DNA of 64,000 nt, taken from Planotetraspora phitsanulokensis (GTDB lineage Bacteria; Actinomycetota; Actinomycetes; Streptosporangiales; Streptosporangiaceae). The stretch spans positions 124,001 to 188,000 of the forward strand of contig NZ_BOOP01000013.1 of the NCBI RefSeq assembly GCF_016863295.1, read 5' to 3'. Shown here one piece after another: positions 60,926-64,000 of this stretch (positions are counted from its first letter, which is position 1; the number at the start of each line of letters is the position of its first letter). The position numbers and the translations under genes are program-made. The notes under the pieces were generated by a model. The model was not told the origin of the DNA and searched no databases. It worked only from the letters and a program-made list of their open reading frames with translations.

Positions 60926-61747
60926 ATGGGCAGTCTTCTGGGCGAGTTCCTTCGCGCTCGGCGTCACCTCACGACCGTTGATCAGGTCGGGTTGACGCGC
61001 GCGGGCGACCGCCGCCGGACACCCGGGTTGCGCCGCGAGGAGATCGCGATGCTGGCGGGCCTCAGCACCGACTACTACGCACGGCTGGAACAGGGACGGG
61101 ACAACAACCCGTCGGCTCAGGTGCTCGCCTCCCTGGCGCAGGCCTTCCGGCTCAGTCCCGACGCCACCGAGCACCTGTACACGCTCGCGCAGCCGCGAGC
61201 GGGCTTCCATGCGGCCACGGCCCCTGTCGATCGGCTCGATCTGCGCGTCCTGCGGTTCCTTGAGAGATGGGATGACGCGTCGGCGTTCGTGGTGAACCGC
61301 CGCCTGGACATTCTGGCCAAGAACCGGGTGGCCACCGGGCTCCTCAGCGAGTTCGAGCACACCGACAACCTGATCAGGTTGACCTTCCTCAGCCCCATCG
61401 CACGCGAGTTCTGGCTGGACTGGGAGCAGGAGGCCGCCGCCAACGTGGCGCACCTGCGTGCCGTGGCGGGAGCGGACCACGACGACCCGTCGCTCCGCAA
61501 GCTGGTCGACGAGCTGTCACGCGGGAGTGAGGACTTCCGGCGGCTGTGGGCGCGCCACGACGTGCGGGGCAGGACCCGGGGCCTCGTACGCCTCCACCAC
61601 GGCCGTGTCGGCGAGATCACCTTGTGGAACGAGACGTTCCGCATCGACAGCGTCCCCGGTCTGCGCGTCTTCGTCGGCGAGCCCGAGCCGGGCCCGTCGA
61701 GCGACGCCATGGCCCGGTTGTGCGCCCTCAGCTGCGGCGGCCGGTGA
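60926..61747 (+). CDS. XRE-family regulator with MmyB-like ligand domain
   Basis: A 273-residue regulator. An N-terminal HTH (GLRREEIAMLAGLSTDYYAR near residues 33-52, with LEQGRDNNPS) is followed by a C-terminal MmyB-type domain (NRRLDILAKNRVATGLLSEF; RLHHGRVGEITLWNETFRI), the ligand-binding fold seen in MmyB regulators of Streptomyces. The ATG at 60926 is chosen because the frame upstream is not HTH-like. The 35 bp before it contain TTTGCG and TTATCC elements, consistent with a promoter and a short leader. Confidence 0.87.
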   Translation: MGSLLGEFLRARRHLTTVDQVGLTRAGDRRRTPGLRREEIAMLAGLSTDYYARLEQGRDNNPSAQVLASLAQAFRLSPDATEHLYTLAQPRAGFHAATAPVDRLDLRVLRFLERWDDASAFVVNRRLDILAKNRVATGLLSEFEHTDNLIRLTFLSPIAREFWLDWEQEAAANVAHLRAVAGADHDDPSLRKLVDELSRGSEDFRRLWARHDVRGRTRGLVRLHHGRVGEITLWNETFRIDSVPGLRVFVGEPEPGPSSDAMARLCALSCGGR

Positions 61748-61771
61748 CGCACATGGGCGGGCGAGCGGCGG

Positions 61772-62845
61772 TCAGGTGACCGTCGGGGCGCTGAGCAGGC
61801 GAAGGACCTCGTCCGCCGGCCGGGCGCCCCGGACCGACAACCACGCGAGCCCGGTCCTCGACCGGAACGCCAGGAGCCTTTCCGCCTCGGAGACGCTGAG
61901 GTCGTCCGGGCCCACCAGAACGGGGGTGAGCCCCATCCGCTGCCAGCCCGCCCTGCCGGTGACCCCCAGGGCCTCCTCGAGCTGGGCGTGCGCCGCCTTG
62001 GCGGCGATGGAGAGCCTGCGCAGGTTGTCGCGGGAGCCGGGCGCGAACCTCATGAGCAGGTTGACGGTGTCGACCTCGGCTCCCGCCTCGCCGGTGGCGC
62101 GCAACATCTCCGCGTGTGCGGGCAGCAGGCCGTCCTCGGTCACGGGGAGGGTGAAGGTGACGCCGAGCGGGCGCCCCGCGTCCTGCGCCTCGTGCTGAAG
62201 GATCGCGATGACCACGGCCCGGCGCTCGATGGTCGCGGGGTCACCCGGATCGTCGAGCTCGAAGTCGATCGCGACGGGCTCGAAGGCGTCGATCATGCGC
62301 TGGTAGGCCGCGGTCAGGCGGGTCCGGCTCGGGCAGGCGGCGGAAAGCTCCGGTCCGTACGGCCCGCCGAACGCCAGCCCCGCGTCCCCGCCCTGCGCTC
62401 GCAGCCGGTCGATGCTGTCGGCGACCTGGTCGTCCCTCTCGACCGTGCCGTCCCAGGTGGGGGTGCACCCGTCGATTCCCGCGGTGAGATGGCCGACCGT
62501 GTACCAGACGATCCCGGTGCGCCGGGCGTTCGCCGCCAGGTCGAACCGCGGGCTCCGGGCGGCGTCCACGAATCCCATGTAGCCCGAAGGGCGGCTGGTG
62601 TGCGTCCGCTGCGGCGGAAGGCCGCCGGGCGGCTGCGCCGTCGGCCGTCCCGGATCGACCGCCAGGGGCGGCTGCGCCGCGACTGGCGATCTCGTGGGCC
62701 CCTCCGCCGTGCCCCAGTCGGCGCGCATCTGCGCGGGAAGCAGCCAGAGGGCGACCCCGGTGGTCGTGACCAGTGCGACCGCGCCCAGCATCACCAGGAA
62801 ACGAGGCGGGTTCCCCACCTCGCGGGTATGCCGTGCCGAATCCAC
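61772..62845 (-). CDS. GH18-like (chitinase fold) protein with altered catalytic site
   Basis: A 357-residue protein with an N-terminal signal anchor (residues about 16-36) and a Pro/Thr-rich spacer. The rest resembles a GH18 barrel: GIVWYTVGHLTAG, DQVADSIDRLRAQGGDAGLA, and FEPVAIDFELDDPGDPATIE, which sits where catalytic members have DGIDFDIE. Here the third Asp is Glu and the catalytic Glu is Asp. Loss of chitinase activity is therefore likely, and a binding role is possible. It is divergent from the LLM gene. Confidence 0.65.
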   Translation of the reverse strand: MDSARHTREVGNPPRFLVMLGAVALVTTTGVALWLLPAQMRADWGTAEGPTRSPVAAQPPLAVDPGRPTAQPPGGLPPQRTHTSRPSGYMGFVDAARSPRFDLAANARRTGIVWYTVGHLTAGIDGCTPTWDGTVERDDQVADSIDRLRAQGGDAGLAFGGPYGPELSAACPSRTRLTAAYQRMIDAFEPVAIDFELDDPGDPATIERRAVVIAILQHEAQDAGRPLGVTFTLPVTEDGLLPAHAEMLRATGEAGAEVDTVNLLMRFAPGSRDNLRRLSIAAKAAHAQLEEALGVTGRAGWQRMGLTPVLVGPDDLSVSEAERLLAFRSRTGLAWLSVRGARPADEVLRLLSAPTVT

Positions 62846-62938
62846 CGTTCGCCACCCTCAGTCGTCTTGTGACTACGTTGCGCACAGGAGGCTTGAACTT
62901 TAGCAATCGCTCTCATGAGGGGAGGGGATAATGGCCCG

Positions 62939-63856
62939 ATGAAATTGAGGATCTTCACTGAGCCCCAGCAGGGCGCGACCTACGACGATCTGCTCGTGGT
63001 GGCCCAGGCGGCTGAGCGGCTGGGATTCGACGCGTTCTTCCGGTCCGACCATTACCAGCGGATCGGTGCGGGTGACCCCGGAGTCGGCTCGACGGACGCA
63101 TGGGTGACGCTGGCGGGGCTCGCGAGAGAGACCTCGCACATCCGGCTGGGCACGCTGGTGACGCCGACCACCTTCCGGCTCCCCGGCCCGCTCGCGATCA
63201 GCGTCGCCGGGGTCGACCAGATGAGCGGCGGGCGAGTCGAGCTCGGCCTCGGCGCCGGCTGGTACGACGACGAGCACCACGCGTACGGCATCCCGTTCCC
63301 GCCGGTGCGGGAGCGGTTCGATCGGCTGGAGGAGCAGCTGGAGATCATCACCGGTCTCTGGGGCGCCGCCAAGTCCTTCTCGTACGAGGGCGCCCACTAC
63401 AGCGTGGTGGACTCGCCGGCGTTGCCGAAGCCGGTCCAGAGCCCGCGGCCTCCGCTCATCCTGGGCGGTTTCGGTGCACGGCGGACGCCCAGCCTGGTGG
63501 CCCGCTTCGCCGACGAGTACAACGTGCCCTTCCGCACCGTGGAGCAGACCGGCACCGCCTACGACCGGGTGCGGGCGGCGTGCGAGGAGGCCGGCCGCGA
63601 GACCGTCCTGCTGTCGGCCGCCCAGGTCGTCTGCGTGGGACGGGACGAGGCCGAGCTCGCCAAACGGGCCGAGGTCATCGGCCAGGACGTGACGGAGCTG
63701 CGCAGGACCGGACTGGCCGGGACTCCGTCGGAGGTCGTGGACAGGATCGGCGAGTTCGGCGCGCTGGGCGCGGAGCGGGTCTATCTCCAGGTGCTCGACC
63801 TGGCCGACCTCGACCACCTGGAGCTGCTCGCGGCCGAGGTCATGCCGCACGTCTGA
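62939..63856 (+). CDS. F420-dependent LLM-class oxidoreductase
   Basis: A 305-residue luciferase-like monooxygenase-fold protein of the F420-using class (TIGR03560 type). MKLRIFTEPQQGATYDDLL begins it; RSDHYQRIGAGDPGVGSTDA and TFRLPGPLAISVAGVDQMSG then GRVELGLGAGWYDDEHHAYG are the F420-binding stretches, and PPLILGGFGARRTPSLVARF follows. It probably reduces or oxidises an unknown hydrophobic substrate with F420H2. GGGGAGGGG lies ten or so bases before the ATG at 62939. Confidence 0.88.
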   Translation: MKLRIFTEPQQGATYDDLLVVAQAAERLGFDAFFRSDHYQRIGAGDPGVGSTDAWVTLAGLARETSHIRLGTLVTPTTFRLPGPLAISVAGVDQMSGGRVELGLGAGWYDDEHHAYGIPFPPVRERFDRLEEQLEIITGLWGAAKSFSYEGAHYSVVDSPALPKPVQSPRPPLILGGFGARRTPSLVARFADEYNVPFRTVEQTGTAYDRVRAACEEAGRETVLLSAAQVVCVGRDEAELAKRAEVIGQDVTELRRTGLAGTPSEVVDRIGEFGALGAERVYLQVLDLADLDHLELLAAEVMPHV

Positions 63857-63919
63857 GCCGGCAATCCGCGCAAGGCAAATCAGTCGCGGACGAAAGGGGC
63901 ATCCGGCACACTTTGCCGG

Positions 63920-64000
63920 GTGCTCCTCACCATCTCGACGACCATGTCGCCGGCCACAGACCTGGGCTTCCTCCTGCACAAACATCCGGACCGCGTTCAG
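63920..64000 (+). CDS. hen1: Hen1 RNA 3'-terminal ribose 2'-O-methyltransferase, first 27 codons
   Basis: The 27 visible residues match the N-terminus of bacterial Hen1: MLLTISTT followed by TDLGFLLHKHPDR, the signature opening of the family. Hen1 methylates the 2'-OH at a broken RNA end so that Pnkp can ligate a repaired, cleavage-resistant RNA. Pnkp, encoded next to it in other genomes, would lie beyond the right edge. GTG start at 63920. The N-terminal half and the methyltransferase domain itself are outside the window. Confidence 0.85.
   Translation, partial: MLLTISTTMSPATDLGFLLHKHPDRVQ

Overview
The window is high-GC actinomycete chromosome. GTG and TTG starts, four-base ATGA/GTGA overlaps and the gene set (SARP-family regulator, SepH, F420-type LLM oxidoreductase, RNase HI/phosphatase fusion, CutRS-like two-component pair) point to a filamentous actinomycete. 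Streptosporangiaceae or a close relative is the best guess; no rRNA gene is present to settle it.

Layout. (1) 1-3.6 kb is conserved core: the start of an M19 dipeptidase, then the overlapping set Nif3-like / coiled-coil zinc-ribbon / RNase HI-phosphatase, then a complete RNase P RNA gene (rnpB). (2) 3.6-13.65 kb looks like an accretion island at the 3' end of rnpB. It holds a truncated tyrosine integrase, an exact 28-bp copy of the rnpB 3' end at 5009-5036, a diverged copy at 8301 where a cut-off agmatinase gene ends, and two ~90-bp homologous flanks (4941-5030 and 13547-13636). Between them lie accessory genes: LysR, a PAS protein, an AlkD-like protein, membrane proteins, a transglutaminase-like protein, an S66/MccF-like peptidase and two GNATs. 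(3) 13.7-20.9 kb is a stress and efflux neighbourhood: VOC protein, SDR with divergent TetR and two palindromic operators, methyltransferase relic, MarR/azoreductase, DHA2 efflux pump, and a solitary F0 subunit a gene with a divergent TetR. (4) 21-35 kb: epimerase, SulP-carbonic anhydrase fusion, a large low-complexity membrane protein, PEBP lipoprotein, SARP/NB-ARC regulator, ABC-2 exporter pair with a tiny ORF wedged between its genes, and two PH-domain membrane proteins. (5) 35-64 kb is largely conserved actinobacterial core: sepH, sugar-lactone oxidase, MFS, lytic transglycosylase, ferrochelatase, S9 peptidase, inositol monophosphatase, cutRS-like pair, DUF4193, otsA, DUF4235, AI-2E permease, dut, DUF3710, OB-fold protein, DUF3159, two TrkA proteins, APC permease and a TrmA-like RNA methyltransferase. 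As recalled, this order resembles the dut/suhB/ceoBC region of mycobacteria and the sepH-cutRS-dut region of streptomycetes. The window ends at the first codons of hen1, an RNA-repair methyltransferase.

The most unusual signal is a pair of intergenic arrays (44868-45225 and 51895-52091). They are built from a 19-bp element, GTGATCATGCACANNTTCG, repeated at exactly 53-bp spacing. In each array the left units point one way and the right units the other, meeting at a palindromic centre. A short core, GACCTGC, recurs at the same place in most spacers. I know of no named element of this kind; 53 bp is close to five helical turns, so a cooperatively binding protein is one possible reading.
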